64,000 nt of DNA. It comes from Lutraria lutraria (Eukaryota > Mollusca > Bivalvia > Venerida > Mactridae). Each line of letters opens with the position of its first letter. The stretch's first letter is position 1. Below the pieces are notes generated by a model that worked only from the letters and a program-made list of their open reading frames with translations, was not told where the DNA came from and made no database searches. The stretch covers positions 9,839,093 through 9,903,092 of the forward strand of contig OZ026843.1 in NCBI GenBank assembly GCA_964023205.1, read 5' to 3'. A program made the translations under genes and the position numbers. Positions 51,757-63,837 of this stretch are shown in pieces.

Positions 51757-52689
51757 TGAACTTAGAGAAACGGACCCTATTTTTTAAAACCTATAACAAG
51801 TGCGAAATTCAAAACCTGAAGCACACACCTACATCAGTTAGAAAGACCTATGGAATGTTTATAGTTTTTTTTACGAACTATGTACATGTATACCTGAGCA
51901 TGTATATTGAGTAATTCAACATACTGTTCAGCTATATTTCTGCTGTATAACAAGATTCTTTATGTAACACAGGGTTGAAGAACGTAATAAGGGACGCGTG
52001 GTTACATCACTTTGTCTATTATCATTTGAAGCTTAGGGGTTTAACACGTTGCAGGGATGGTGCACAATGGTGTACCAGGGACGTATTATACAATTATACG
52101 TCTCTAGGTGTACTAAGGACTAAAATGACCACTCGGACCAAGAAAACACATGGTTAAATGTGTATTCGTCATAGCAATAAACAATTCCGCACGTATTGGT
52201 CAATATACTAGAAGAAATATGTAAAAATAATCCAGATAAAGTGTTTCTAGTTTCATGGATATACAGGTGTTTTTTAGATTTTAATACATTTGTATACGAC
52301 CAAACGGTGTTGCGTCATGGACATACCTCAGCTGAAATAACCATTTAAGCCCAAAGAACAAAGTATAGCTAAATCGGAACATAACATTACCAGCAACGAG
52401 TGACCTGTGTTATAATATAGTAAAACATTCCTGGCTTAGCTCAAGATATCCCCATGAAATGACACGTCGAAGTACTGATACGAACGATGTTGATCAATTT
52501 ATTATGTGACGTGTTTATAACATGACTTAATCAAAGTACTGAAAGCACTCATGATAAATTAACTTATGTTGACTTTCACTTCAACATGAAACGGGAACTA
52601 GTATAATAATTACATGGCGGATGTAGATAAATGTAGTACTTAGGTCCGCATAAATATTCATGCGCGCCGAGTGAGTGACGACTATGGAA

Positions 52690-53160
52690 AACCATGTTGC
52701 AAACATTCTTGTAGTAAAAACCAAACTTGTAATAATGATTACAAGTTTGTTTTTTATGACAAGAATGGTTGCAATAACCAACGAAACTTGTAATAACCAT
52801 TCTTAAATAATAAAAGTTTCAACTTTAAGTAAGATTTTACTTTTGCTCTCATTGACCTACTGATGTTTTCCTCTGCATTAATTAGCAAATGCACACTTAA
52901 TTAAGGTCATTAACCCAGGAAATGACCATCATTCTTTCATATACCATCTGTTCTTACAATCAAACTTGTAATAATTATTACAAGTTTGGTTTTTTAATTC
53001 AACAATGGTTGTAATGTCCAACCAAACTTGTAATAACCATTCTTCTAATATTTTTTTCAAGTTGAAGTGAGATTTTACTTTTGCTCTAATTAACCTACAA
53101 GTAGTTCACGTGTTTCGCTGCATTAATTAATACGTGCACAATTAACTAATGACATTAACA
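52690..53160. repeat. two diverged tandem ~250-bp units with internal palindromes
   Basis: Unit 1 (about 52690-52918) and unit 2 (about 52950-53160) share AAACTTGTAATAA / TTACAAGTTTG palindromes, AACTTGTAATAACCATTCTT, ATTTTACTTTTGCTCT and CTGCATTAATTA...GTGCAC. A related sequence occurs in inverted orientation at 54630-54715. Confidence 0.75.
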
Positions 53161-53764
53161 GTTAAAATTACCTGCATTTCTCCTAAATACCATATATTCT
53201 TGTTTATATTTTTTTTGTAAATATTTCCCGTTTTATTTTATTACCCTGTAGAGTTATTACCCTGTAATTGCTAGGTTCATTGATATCAGCTTTTTGTAAA
53301 CTGGAATTATTTTGAAAAATACCCTACACAAAAAGGTATTGAATAATTATTACAGGCAATGTATAAAGTGAGCAGGTCTTATACCGTTCTTTAAAGAAAT
53401 ATTTGTCATTTGATCTGGTCCTGCTAACTCTCCATGTTTTCATATCTTTACAAGCATTCATAATTTCACTTTTTGTATTATTTACAAATAATTTTTGGAA
53501 CACAGCCTCTAGTTCCGCATGTAAATATATTGTATCTAAACAACATTTATCATCTTCATTACTTATATCACTGTGCAGATGTTATAGTAATAATAACATT
53601 CTTTGTCATTTTTTAACCTAAAATATTTCAGTTTATTTCTTTGTATCTTTTCTTAGTGATATTTTTTCTCCCTATTAAGCGTTTGTAAGAACTTCTTGTT
53701 TTTTTTTAAATCATATTCACTCTATTTGAATCAGCCATATCATTTCTGTATAAATCTAAACAAT

Positions 53765-54140
53765 AGGGCCAAAATGGCCCTATATCACTCACGTGACATT
53801 CATTGTTCACTGATTAAAACATTGTTTTGAGCCTGTACCATGAGATCTGTTGTCATCCAGATTTTCCTGTGATTTGACCTGATTACCTAGTATCTGAACT
53901 CATATGACCCATGTTCGAACCTATCATAAAGACAAACTTGGTGAATATCCAATAAAAACCGTGATATCTATCTAGAGCGTTAACAAGGTTTTTACCTAAG
54001 ATTTGACAGTGACCTACATTTTGACCCCGGTTAATCAATAATCAAAATTTCCAGATATCATTAACATAATCATTCTGACAAAGTTTCATGAAGATCCATT
54101 GAAAACAGTGACTTCTAGAGTGTTCACATGGTTTTCCTTC
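53765..54140 (+). repeat. dispersed repeat with two ~145-bp internal units
   Basis: Blocks TGACCTGATTACCTAG / GTGACCTACATTTTGACCCC and TCTAGAGYGTTMACAWGGTTTT occur twice in order, with AAGTTTCATGAAGATCCATT in the second unit. This pattern resembles a common bivalve dispersed repeat; that link is from general knowledge. No open frame is present. Confidence 0.6.
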
Positions 54141-54629
54141 AGACCGATCATTAAACCTCAACCAGCGCACAATAGCTCTTTTTCAATTTATATTCACTAT
54201 CATACTACGTTTTTTTATTTGATTGATTACAAGAACTACTATAGACATTTTTCTTAAGCAACGGTGGAGCAATGTCATCCATACAGTTGTAAAAACTCAA
54301 TACATTATGTTTTTATCATCAGCAGTAAATGCTAGAAACTTAGTGATTTAATCATTGCTTAACCAAGTATCTGGGTGTCATTTTTTGTAAACACTGATTT
54401 TGTGTATTCCTTTTCAAATTAACTGTGTGTTTTACAAGTTATTCCTGGTATGTTAAACAAACAAACATTATTATTTTCAGCCCTGCTCTCACAAATGTCC
54501 TATTTTTGTTTACAATCTATACCTAAGACTGCTTTTTTGTTATGGCACAAATAGTTTACTAGAATACTTAGTTTCAAATTTCAAACCTAGGTTACGAAAT
54601 GGCCAAGCTAGGACACGATGTGATTTTCA

Positions 54630-54715
54630 AGCACCTTAATGACCTTAATTAGGACTGCACGTGCTAAGTTACGCGGCGGAACACATCAGAAGGTTAATGA
54701 GTGCAGAAATAAAGG
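54630..54715. repeat. inverted copy of the 52850-52918 segment
   Basis: The reverse strand reads CTCATTAACCTTCTGATGTG ... TTAGCACGTGCAG ... CTAATTAAGGTCATTAA, aligning base for base with CTCATTGACCTACTGATGTT ... TTAGCAAATGCACAC ... TTAATTAAGGTCATTAA at 52850-52918. Confidence 0.75.
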
Positions 54716-55188
54716 GGAATTTGACATTTCTAAAATTTTGATGTCTAAATCCCTACCCTAGAGACAGGTGCATAACCTGCATGTTCGATGAGGCAGATTC
54801 GTAGATAGGCCTACAAAATTAAGCGTTCTAATTTCATGCTAAGGCGTAGGTTGTTTCTAGTTTCTCGACATACCAATACTATTTCCGGCGACCCATAACT
54901 TTTTATTAGCCACAGGAATGGAAATCTATTCGTTGATTGTCCAATACTAACAAAGTTGTATACTACAAAATGTAATAATTTTGGTACATATCATGTTAAT
55001 TAAAAATTGTGAACAAAAATGACAAATAAAAATAATCTTCTTGAATATATAATTATGAAGTTATATGAATCTTGATAAGCCAGATAAAACTCTGAAACAC
55101 ATGTTTGCTAAGCAGTCAGAATATTTATGGAATAAACACTGTCTAGATGGCACCAATGCACATGGAGCGTATACAATTATTCATCACA

Positions 55189-56595
55189 TTATGCTTGTTT
55201 TTTACAAACAAACTTGAGTCTGAGTAGACTACTGTAAATCGTGCCCCATTTTCCAGTTGAAAACTTGTACGTGTGTAGAGTGTGTAATGATAATGGGGAG
55301 TACGATCTCCGCCAATTCCTGAAAAAAAAACAGTGGAGTAAAATTACAAATGTGCCATGGCGTATTCGAATCATACAGAGAACTTAAACTGGAGAAAGTT
55401 CTACATCGCCACCCGGTGCCTGGGTTACAAGTATGTTGGTTAAATAAATGTCAGGAATAATTACGTATGCAAACGGCCCCATATTTTTTCGAATGTGTTT
55501 AGAACAGTCACACCCAAATATGACGTAGAGATCAGTTATTAATCACCAGGTTCTTAAGTTTGTTCATCCGGTTCCATTAAAACACAATGTCAGTGAATGT
55601 AAATAATCATTATCATATACTTACGTATATTGCATCGACTTTGAATCTCGCATCCATGTATTCGTTCTATTCGAGCCAAGCCACATATGTGTTCCATTTC
55701 CAAGTTCTCCAACAAAATCATCTTCTGCTTGTGACTGAACATCTGTAAGATAGGCATTGTCATCCTCACACGACTTGACAGCATCATCAAACACTAGCTT
55801 GTCACTACGAAATTGATAACAAAAGTCCTCGAAATGTTGCCAACCAGTTCCACAATTAGTGTCGCTACTATGATTTTGTTGGTCTTTGTAATTTTCTACG
55901 ACGGTCAACCGTTCGCCTAAGTGATTAACCCTACCGCCAATGACAGCAGTGAATTTTTTAAACTTTGTGTCCATATCTATCATTGCATTACTTAAGTCCA
56001 AAAGTTCCTTATCACGCCTATCTTTTATATCATCTTTGACATCATTAATAGAACGCTTGATAATGTCTATCTCGTCTCGTAAAGTTCTTCTCATCCTTTC
56101 CTCCAATGTATCCATCTGTCGCCGTTGATTATTCCCAGAACCTGTTGATTTCTTCAACACAGTGATTTCGTTTTGTATCTGAACATTCCACAGTTCAGGC
56201 ATTTTCTGTATTTGTCTTTTGATGTGGGTAAATTCCCTTCGTATCCAACGTTTTTCGTTCGTGAAGGCGTGTATAATGTTATTGATGACCATGTCGTCTT
56301 GAGGAATATCCACGAACTTCGCTTGAGGTTTCGGAAGATTTTCACCATCAGTCTTCAAACAAACATTCTTGATTTCAGACATTGTATTATTCACATCACT
56401 TATGGCGTCTTGTAGTTCGAAGATATCAAGTTTATTACCATTGAGTCTATCTTCAATAAAACTCATTCTCCTATCTAACTGTCTGAATCTATTTCCTTCC
56501 ACAAATGCCCAGACTGCAGTAAGACAAACCAATGATAACAAACTAAAATACAACGACATTTCTGTGTATTTAATCGTGAGCAGTATTTCATTCAC
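55189..56595 (-). CDS. Coiled-coil C-type lectin-like protein, membrane-anchored or secreted, 366 aa
   Basis: Two minus-strand exons, 56595-55625 and 55318-55189, joined in phase 2 across a 306-bp GT-AG intron; 1101 nt. A hydrophobic segment (residues 13-32) near the N-terminus would be a type II anchor or a signal peptide. Residues about 35-240 are charged, heptad-like coiled coil with few prolines, which suggests oligomers. The CTLD covers 248-366: Cys248 and Cys259 (extra N-terminal pair), Cys276, MWLGS (WIGL position), TWMRDSKSMQYTNW, then the second exon with GKW and LKFVCKK. Cys362 should pair with Cys276. Unusual: the two inner cysteines are gone and WND reads WGT, so no canonical calcium site. 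Binding partner unknown. An in-frame ATG at residue 13 (MSLYF) could be the start instead; the distal one is used because the frame is open. The second exon rests on phase and motif fit. Confidence 0.8.
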
Positions 56596-57094
56596 TTAAT
56601 CAATGGTAAAAAATGATCCAAAATACAGTACACAGTTTTTGAAACCAACGCTCGCTTTGATTTCAAAGTGCTGTAATGCTATTTAAATGCGATAGCTTAG
56701 AACACAAGTTATAACAAGAAATTTAGAACATGTATATGCTTTTCGTAGAAATGGCAGCGCATTAGGTTTTTTTAAAACAGTGTCCCATTATTAAGCATAA
56801 ATAACTTGAGTGGTTCATAGGCTCGGAAACATGCAAGGGGTGGTAAAAAAGTTTTACTGAAATTTTAAAACCGATTTAACAGAAATTAAGTCTTGTAAAC
56901 AAAAACATGTTTTTAAATTCAATGGACTGACTCTGAAGGGAAATGAAAAATTGATTTCTCCTGTTCTGTAACTGATTAACAATTGGCTGGTTTTTTTCAA
57001 ACTTTGCATCAACACATCTGAAATTAATGCTGACATTGGCTAAATGCATAATGATATTGCGCTGACATGCCGTCATATCATCCAATGGGTGTCT

Positions 57095-57930
57095 CTCTTT
57101 TAAGAGGGGAGAAACAGCACCAAAGATTAGTCACGACGTGGGGGCCTCTGCTGAGTCCGACAATGATATAGATACTGTAAAAGCAATCATTGAGAAATAT
57201 GCAAGATGTACAGTGGAACAGATAGAGGAAATATCGGACCTTAAAGGGTCAGCAGTTTTCTTGATTTTGTAAGAAAAACTAACCCTATGTAAGGTTTGTG
57301 TCCGCTAGATATCACATTTATTAACCACTCAGCAAAAGAAAGATAGGGTAGAAAAGCTTGTGTCCGGCACATCAAACAGAAAAAACAAGGGTGGCTGTGC
57401 TTTCGTCATTTAGCCTGACAATAAAGAAAACATTTGTGTATTCAAATGTTTGTTGGCCAAACTAACAATATGTTGTTAACGCTACTGTTCTGTGGCGCAC
57501 AAGAATCAGGCAGGTTATGCAAGCCCTTTTCCTTGACTCAGACAGCATTGTGGCTCGAGTCCATGTCCCTGAACACAGTAGTGTTACTTGTACGTATAAG
57601 GAGGCATGGCATGAAGCTGCTACATGGTAACGTCTTAGCCATTCGCTCAGCCGTATAACTGGAATACTTTAAGGAGAACTTAAAGTTTTACCTCATCTAC
57701 CATATAGCCCAGATCTCTCTCCTAGTGACATATGTGGCGACGCTTTCAAATGGGCAGTGTAATTGGAAGCGCTCGAAACCTACACGAGTGAATTAACAGT
57801 ATACCTGAATGGTATTATCGAAACGAATTTTTAGTGTTTTTTGCGTCTTATTGTGGAAAGAAGTGTGAGCAGTCATGTGGGAATCACTGTGAAAGGTCTC
57901 GCATAGTCATTCCTTAGAACATAAGCGATG
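57095..57930 (+). pseudogene. mariner-like transposase relic
   Basis: Frame pieces recall mariner transposase in order. Near 57130-57270, VSHDVGASAESDNDIDTVKA followed by IIEKYARCTVEQIEEISDLKG fits the N-terminal helix-turn-helix region. Near 57680-57760, KVLPHLPYSPDLSPSD is the family's conserved catalytic segment. Near 57810-57900, YLNGIIETNF and KKCEQ...GNHCER fit the C-terminal end. The pieces lie in different frames with stops between them, so the copy is dead. Flanking terminal repeats were not found. Confidence 0.75.
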
Positions 57931-58879
57931 TTTGGATAACCTACCACTGTTGCCACTACTTTTAAAACGTTCCTCTTAATTATAAACTGTTTGCATCAAG
58001 TGAAACACTCATTAAGGTCTGAAGCACTCGAAAGCATTGTAACAGTTGATAAAATATGAAGGCAATTATTTCAATTTGTGACACACTGCATGTACAGCAC
58101 TGGGAATGTCAAGAGGATAAGTCGAATTTCAGTTTGAAAATTATGAGCAAACTTGCATCTACCACCACGTTGCTTAATCAACGCTCTGAAGATTCTGTTG
58201 TTGTTCGGAACTACAAAGCAGTCAAAAGTTGAATTTCTTTGTAGGGTGAGTTTTGGAAAACGAACGATAGTTCGTGCATGAAATTAGATGCAGACTTAAG
58301 TACTACGAACGCTTTTTACACCCGCTATGCAGTTGTAACTGTTGTTACAGTTATTTCCATTCTATGTGCTTTCAGTACTTTGATTTATGTTTCCCATCTG
58401 ATCACCAAAAGTAGTTCAGCAATTAGTATAATAATTATTATATAGTCTATCTTTGAATACTCAACTTATGCAGTTAAAAGTTATTAAGTTTCAGTTTGAA
58501 AATTAAGAGAAAACTAGCATCTAACCCCACAAAACTTAAGGTACAATTTTCAATACTTAGGGTGTCTTTCCGTGATCTGAGGCACGTTTGTTTGGTGCAC
58601 TAAACATATTTTATGCAGTTTTTAGTAATATGATCACAGTTCCCTCTGAGACAACTTTGATGCCATCTCTCTAACGAACCAATTATTCATACAAAAACAA
58701 ATGTACTAATTATACATACAAAAATATTTTATTTCCTTCGTGTACATGAAAACCCACAATATATAATAATCTGGATTTCAACCAGTATCAAGACACAAAT
58801 CTTAACAATAATAAAGTATAAAAAATTTAATCAAATATCACCACACCAAAACCATGAATAGAATCAAAATGAAACAATA

Positions 58880-59052
58880 CAGTGTAACCTCTCTAGAGCG
58901 GCCCTCTCTTAAGCAACACCTTCCCTTCAACAACAGCTTGATTTTTTCAAACTCAATTAAACTATTAATTCAATCTCTCTAGAGCAGCAACCTCTCAACA
59001 TCAACACAAGTTTGCTTCTTCCAGAGGGTGTCGCTTTAAAGAGGTTGCACAG
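58880..59052. mobile_element. pogo-like MITE, copy 5 (173 bp)
   Basis: TA-CAGTGTAACCTCTCTAGAG at the left and AAGAGGTTGCACAG-TA at the right, with family interior blocks CAACAACAGCTTG and CAGCAACCTCTC. No coding capacity. Confidence 0.75.
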
Positions 59053-59344
59053 TACAGACATGTTAGAATACTCAAATGTTGTACTTGTTGCCAAATTTCT
59101 GAGACAACTACTTTAACAATTGATGAGTGACCTTCTTCACTAAATAGTGGTGACCTTGACTGAGAAAAAAGATGTATTCAATCACAGTTCTAAAATGGTA
59201 GAATCAATGTCTACCCAAAGTTGTATGTTATCCCCCTAACATCAGGTAGTTTTATAGACATTTACAGAGGTGTAAGCAAAGGATAATGAACGACGAATCT
59301 GTGTAGAGATTATATAGAATAAGGATGCTACAGTATAAAGTTTG

Positions 59345-59612
59345 AGTCATGGTTCAGTGGCTAGTGTGCTCGTTTTGTAATTCGGCGATTCGGGTCCAAT
59401 TCCACCTCGCGACAGGTCATACCCTTCCATGAAAATCTGACAAAAAATCAATATTTTCCTTCATATGTGGAGAAGTTGCCAGCTCCATGTTGAAGGGTAA
59501 GTTATTACTGGTCAGAATACAGTCCAGCAAAACTGGTTAGGTGAATCAGCTGCTGTATATAACTGAAAAGCTGTTGTAAAATGGTGTTAAACCCAAATAA
59601 ACAAATATTAAT
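59345..59612 (+). repeat. tRNA-derived SINE, plus strand
   Basis: A-box-like TGGTTCAGTGGCTAG, B-box-like GGGTCCAATTCC, then CCTTCCATGAAAAT, TGGAGAAGTTGCCAGC and a 3' end with GGTGTTAAACCCAAATAAAC. It shares its body with the minus-strand copy in hh intron 1 and the fragment at 45150-45222. Confidence 0.7.
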
Positions 59613-60218
59613 AAAGTTTGAGAAAAAAGTTACATGAATTTCATCTTTACAATTTTGATAAATGATTACGGCTTATCAGCAACACAAGCACATAATTTTA
59701 TCAGTAGACTTGTATGTTCAAGTATATGACCTTGATGACATATCAACCAGAGAAGGATTTGATCATCATCGGTGAAGAAGATGGCACATATATGTACAAG
59801 TATATACTCCATTAATATACCATTCTTTTAATGATGCAAAATTATAATATTAGTGTTTCCATACAGTACTACTACATTGAAGTATCACTATGTTTCCAGG
59901 GGTGTAGCTTCCTTTTGACTGTGTAGGCCGTCTTTTACACTTTTTTTCAAAGAAAGTGAAAAAGTCCAGAGTAAAAAAATTGTTTTGCGGGGCATGCCCT
60001 AAGAACCCCCTAAGATTAAGCCTACACATAAATTTAATCAAGCTAAAGCCCTGGTTTCTACCAAACATAAAAAGAAATCTGTACCAATACTTGTGTTAAC
60101 TACTTTTGAGCAATGCATACATTTACAATGAAAACAAGGACCAACAGTTGAAGTCCAGTACTAAAAGTAAATAGCACTCACCATCTACCTCTTAATGCAA
60201 CATAAGTAATATCATATA

Positions 60219-60382
60219 CAGTGAAACCTGTGAACAAAGGCCACCTTTGGGAAAGACAATATGTGACCTTTATTGACAGTTGGTCTTTATTTGGAGGTCA
60301 TTTTGTTCTAAATAGTCAATGACGATTTTCAAAAGAATGACCTTTATTCAAAGGGTGGCCGTTATTTGGAGGTGACTGCTAA
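60219..60382. mobile_element. second MITE family, copy in plus orientation
   Basis: Starts TA-CAGTGAAACCTGTGAACAA, has GGCCACC, TTTATTTGGAGGTCATTTTG and a mirrored GGTGGCCGTTATTTGG near the right end, which stops at GTGACTG. The copy at 45230-45369 is in reverse orientation. Confidence 0.65.
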
Positions 60383-63300
60383 CATAGGTTTGATTCCATA
60401 ATTTAGCTCTACAGTTGAAGATTAATAGATTCAACCTGAGACAGATATTCATTCTGAGACATGAAAAGCGTATTCTACTTCTGTATTACCATGTTGAGAA
60501 CAATTAAAGGGAAAAATGAGATTCTGATATTCTAGTAAAAAAAAGATCTCATATGTAGGAAGTATTATGCGAAGGAATGACTATATACCCAACCAAACTT
60601 ATAGTTAAGTGAAGTACATTGTCATCTATTTCTTTCAATAACATCTAATGTATTTTTATCAATCATGTTTCCAGCAGTTTTTGCTTCTACAAAAACAGAC
60701 TAAGTTTTTTTCCAAACAGTCATACTGATCATTCCTTGTTCATTCCTAATTCCAATTAAGTTTGTTCTTCATTCTTTACATTAGGTTGAACGTAATTCAG
60801 TCACACATGAGATTTAGTTGTCTAAATTAGCATTCATTACGATACCTTACAGAACTAAAAATGTTGCATCTTTCCATCTATAACAAAATATCTCCTAACC
60901 AGAGGAAGGTACAGAAATAACGTACACAAGATCTCGAGCTGAATGGTCACAGTGGAACAAATCCAGGCAATGAACTGGTGATGAACACATTACATAGAAG
61001 TATGTTAGTAATTTAATCAACACTCAAATTTCACACTATTTAGCACTAAAAATTTTAGAAAAAAATCTAAATTTTCAACAACAAAAATCAAAACACATTG
61101 AAATGCAAAATTATGCCATATTAGGTTGTATGTACACTCAAAGAAGAATTTTAAAAAGTGAAAAAATACATCCATAATATACATGTACAGGTAGACTATG
61201 AAGGCTCTGACTTACTCACCTGAGTAACATAATGAACTGACAACTTGGTAAACAGGTGACTTTATGGACAGAACCAGTTACAACTCCAGGAGTAAATATG
61301 AACAATTTTGGTAGAGTACTACTTGACAATGCTAAGCATCAATTATCTAAGCTCTAGGCCATGCAACATTCAACATATGACACACAATGACAGACAAGGC
61401 AGCCACTCTAGCTCACCTTGAGCACTTCATAATCAGATGAGATGATAATGTACATCAATAATAAACATGTAAATACATGTGTAGAAAAATAAATATAATA
61501 CAGCTTTGAATTTAGAACAGCTATACAACAGAAATAAGACACTTCTAGGAATATTTTAAATGAGCCCTCAGTTTCATAGTAGTCAACCACATAGAATACC
61601 TCACACATTCGACAAGAAAAGTATTTTATCAGACAATCAGAATTAACTGACTTAAAAATCCATGGTTCAGAGCACATAATTATAGGTATGTCCTAAATCA
61701 TGGACAGCCCTAGAAAATTGCGAACTCAAAGCAAAACATATAGCAGATTTATATTCTCGGAAACAACAAAATTCTGATTTTTCTTTTGTGAAACATGGGA
61801 CCACTGCTATTTAATAAATAATTTTTTAACTTTCTATAAATCTTCTTTCACACACGCCCAACATTACATGGGGCAGGTGATGATGTCTCCACAAAGTTAT
61901 GAGCCTGACAATGGATCTATTGTTCTCCTTGGTCAAGATTCGTTGATTCCGTCTAGTCCATTGTGCGCAAACTTTGATAATTTTAGTCTATCCTTCACAA
62001 TGCTATTGGTCGTAGTTGGTTTAAAACCAACTCGGTCAGACAATAACCATACGCTGACCCTATGATCGTCTTTTAAGACTGATCTCGTTGAGTTCATCAA
62101 GTCCGTATTATAAATGCCTTGCCGCCCAGATTGATCATCATCGTCACTCCATTTTGATAAACATTCAAAAATCTCTGTAGCATAGTTCAATGCAAGTTTT
62201 ATACATCCCAAAATAAATGTAGTCATTATAAATCCCAAAGTTATACTTGTACCAATATCATACTGGAGAATATATACTTGATGCTTCTAATATCATCAAT
62301 AATTATGCTAATTATATTATATGCTATCTCACTTCTAATTAGCAAAATAATCATATAAAAATATACATCATGGTTGAAAAATACAATGGAATGTAAGAAA
62401 ATAGTTCAAAATGATTTTATATAATGTAAAAAATGATTTTATACAATGTGAAAAATGATACAAGCATTTATCCCTCAAATGGACAAAGGTAATAAGTAGA
62501 AAATTAGGATACAATTTTAAAAATAAAAATCTGGTTGGATTGTACCAGATACAACATTCTAACCACTCAGGAATACAAAACAATAGAAAAATTATACATA
62601 GGAAGTGATTTAGTCTAATGAATAAAAAGAAATAAACTTTTATTTGGGTTGTTGAAGAATACTGAGTATAGTTGAGAAGCACTTACTCTTATCTTCATAC
62701 AAAATGGTTGGTTTTTCAAAACTTCTACACAGACTTTTTATACCATAATGTACATCATTTAGGTTTCAAAAATAGTATGAAACAATATTTATTTTAAAAC
62801 CCAAAATTTATCAGTATTATAACAATGTGTGTCTAATAACTTTATCAAAAAATATTCAAAACTTAAAAATTTGAAATGCAAATTAATAAAACAATAGAAT
62901 GTGATTGTATTTGTTTAAATAGCCACTAATGTAATTAAACCATGAACTGATTGTTGTTGGAAAGGTATTTGTTAACAACTCAGAACTTAGCATCTTGTGC
63001 CGTCCAAGTGTGTACGTATGCTGGATTAATTCAGATTACGAACATTCAATAAATGAACATCTTGGAATGTCACTGTGTGAGCAGCTCTGTACAGTTCAAA
63101 TATCACGACCTGAAATAGTAACCACGGTAATAAGACATGGTATGTACACGGTTGATGTTCTACAAACAACTGATAAGAGAGTTCAATCTTTCTTACTCTT
63201 CTCACTGAAGTATTTATCAAACATTTCTGATCAATCTGTCCAGGTAACAATATAACGCAGCATTTAGAGTAAGCTTTGGTTAATGTATTGGAAGCCTAAT

Positions 63301-63837
63301 ACTCGAAATTATTATTTCAATATGGAGCGGACAAATTTTGGAAACATACTTTTTTTAAGTTTCCATGATAGAAAATGATTTACCATGAAATTTTTAAGAA
63401 AAAAATAATGACAATCCTGTGAGTTATCTTCCCTTTAAATTTGCATTGCAGTCACCGGGAGTAGGCTCTTTTTCAAAGATTAAAGAAAAACATACATGTA
63501 CTTGGCTTTGAATACCTTATGTTAATTGATATGCAATATAAATAGCCTAACACACTTTATTTAAATTGGAGTATTAACAGTATGATATTATTTAATGTTA
63601 AAGTGCATAATTATGCACTTTTGTACAGAATTCATCAGGAACACCTTTCATATGAATAATACATGATTTTATCAATCAAAGTTTCTGAAAGACATAAAAA
63701 CTAGCAATTAAAAACTAATCCATCCATTACCATTGATGGCATAGCACCATAGTATCCGTTCACATGTGATACAGTATTATTATAACACATATCTGATATA
63801 ATGTAAGATATAAAAAAAAAACATAAATGAAAAAAAT

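Larger units (their letters stand above)
51760..55188. other. gene-free interval between the SLC45 gene and the minus-strand lectin
   Basis: No coding exon is supported. The central part (about 52690-54720) is a block of repeats whose two ends resemble each other in inverted orientation. On the reverse strand a possible polyadenylation signal for the lectin gene (TTTATT on the plus strand) lies at 54902-54907, about 280 bp past its stop. Confidence 0.55.

Noticed and set aside
61933..62238. 101-codon minus-strand frame
   Set aside because: Length is within chance for DNA of this size and composition; no motif recognised and no convincing flanking splice sites.
62984..63243. Possible internal exon on the plus strand, with AG before and CAG|GTAACA after
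   Set aside because: The frame reads like protein, but there is no known domain and no neighbouring exon to join; chance cannot be excluded.
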